Assembly (NCBI GenBank): GCA_026001145.1
Contig: BNZN01000003.1
Span: 1-42,879, forward strand
From: Clostridia bacterium
GTDB lineage: Bacteria; Bacillota; Clostridia; Oscillospirales; Ruminococcaceae
DNA: 42,879 bases
Direction: 5' to 3'
Shown: piece by piece, positions 42,807-42,879 of the stretch
How the letters are laid out: the number at the start of each line of letters is the position of its first letter
Numbering within the stretch: position 1 is the stretch's first letter
Position numbers and translations under genes: made by a program
The notes under the pieces: model-generated
The model's input: the letters and a program-made list of their open reading frames with translations, nothing else
What the model was told of the DNA's origin: nothing
Databases searched by the model: none

Positions 42807-42878
42807 TTATTCCAAAAAGTTTTGCCAGTTTGAGCTTTGTGGATCGTCCCTAAAGGCACGCAACCCCTTTACATCACC
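42807..42878 (-). CDS. Possible 3' end of a minus-strand gene (partial)
   Basis: From the right edge a minus-strand frame runs 23 codons (GDVKGLRAFRDDPQ, then NWQNFLE) to a TAA at 42809-42807. Amino-acid composition looks protein-like, but the stretch is short enough to occur by chance. No product can be named. Confidence 0.2.
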   Translation of the reverse strand, partial: GDVKGLRAFRDDPQSSNWQNFLE

Positions 42879-42879
42879 G

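Overview
The window reads as chromosome of a low-GC, Gram-positive-type bacterium, most likely a member of the Clostridia (Bacillota). The evidence is a Spo0A-family regulator, the Bacillota-style pair cdaA-cdaR, a single-chain class II glycyl-tRNA synthetase, a PyrK/PyrD-type dihydroorotate dehydrogenase, strong GGAGG ribosome binding sites, and frequent GTG and TTG starts. TGA acts as a normal stop. No rRNA, tRNA or CRISPR array was seen.

Left part (91-22615, all + strand): two large exported helical proteins (one TolC/OEP-like) are followed by an extracellular-type contractile injection system (eCIS, phage-tail-like particle). In order it encodes a DUF4255 cap/terminator protein, an unknown 246-aa protein, a DUF4280 PAAR-like tip, sheath, tube 1, a tail assembly protein, a DUF6760 protein, tube 2, a long protein with eleven 35-aa repeats (probable tape measure), a CIS tube/baseplate adaptor, a gpD-like hub (split by a frameshift), a gpV spike, gp25, two J-like baseplate wedge proteins and a gpI-like protein. 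The order sheath-tube-chaperone-ruler-hub-spike-wedge matches myophage tails. No AAA+ ATPase, tail fibre or recognisable toxin lies in the window.

Middle (22616-28147): an exported GLUG-like protein whose signal peptide is cut off by an in-frame TGA, a Spo0A-like regulator with a degenerate receiver, then ogt and glyS on the minus strand. Copies of a dispersed, hairpin-rich intergenic repeat lie between these genes.

Right part: a minus-strand cluster uppP-cdaA-cdaR-perM-like-gpmI (34004-28148: cell-wall lipid recycling, c-di-AMP synthesis, glycolysis), then a plus-strand pyrimidine cluster pyrB-pyrC, carA-carB-pyrK-pyrD (34395-42780). PyrD lacks its C-terminus.

The most novel-looking item is a pair of homologous, very small loci at about 27.74-27.88 kb and 36.59-36.88 kb. 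Each has a 23-24 residue hydrophobic peptide ORF facing an antisense RNA promoter (TTGACA-17-TACAAT). At the second locus the peptide's ribosome binding site lies in a near-perfect hairpin. Together these look like an undescribed type I toxin-antitoxin family.
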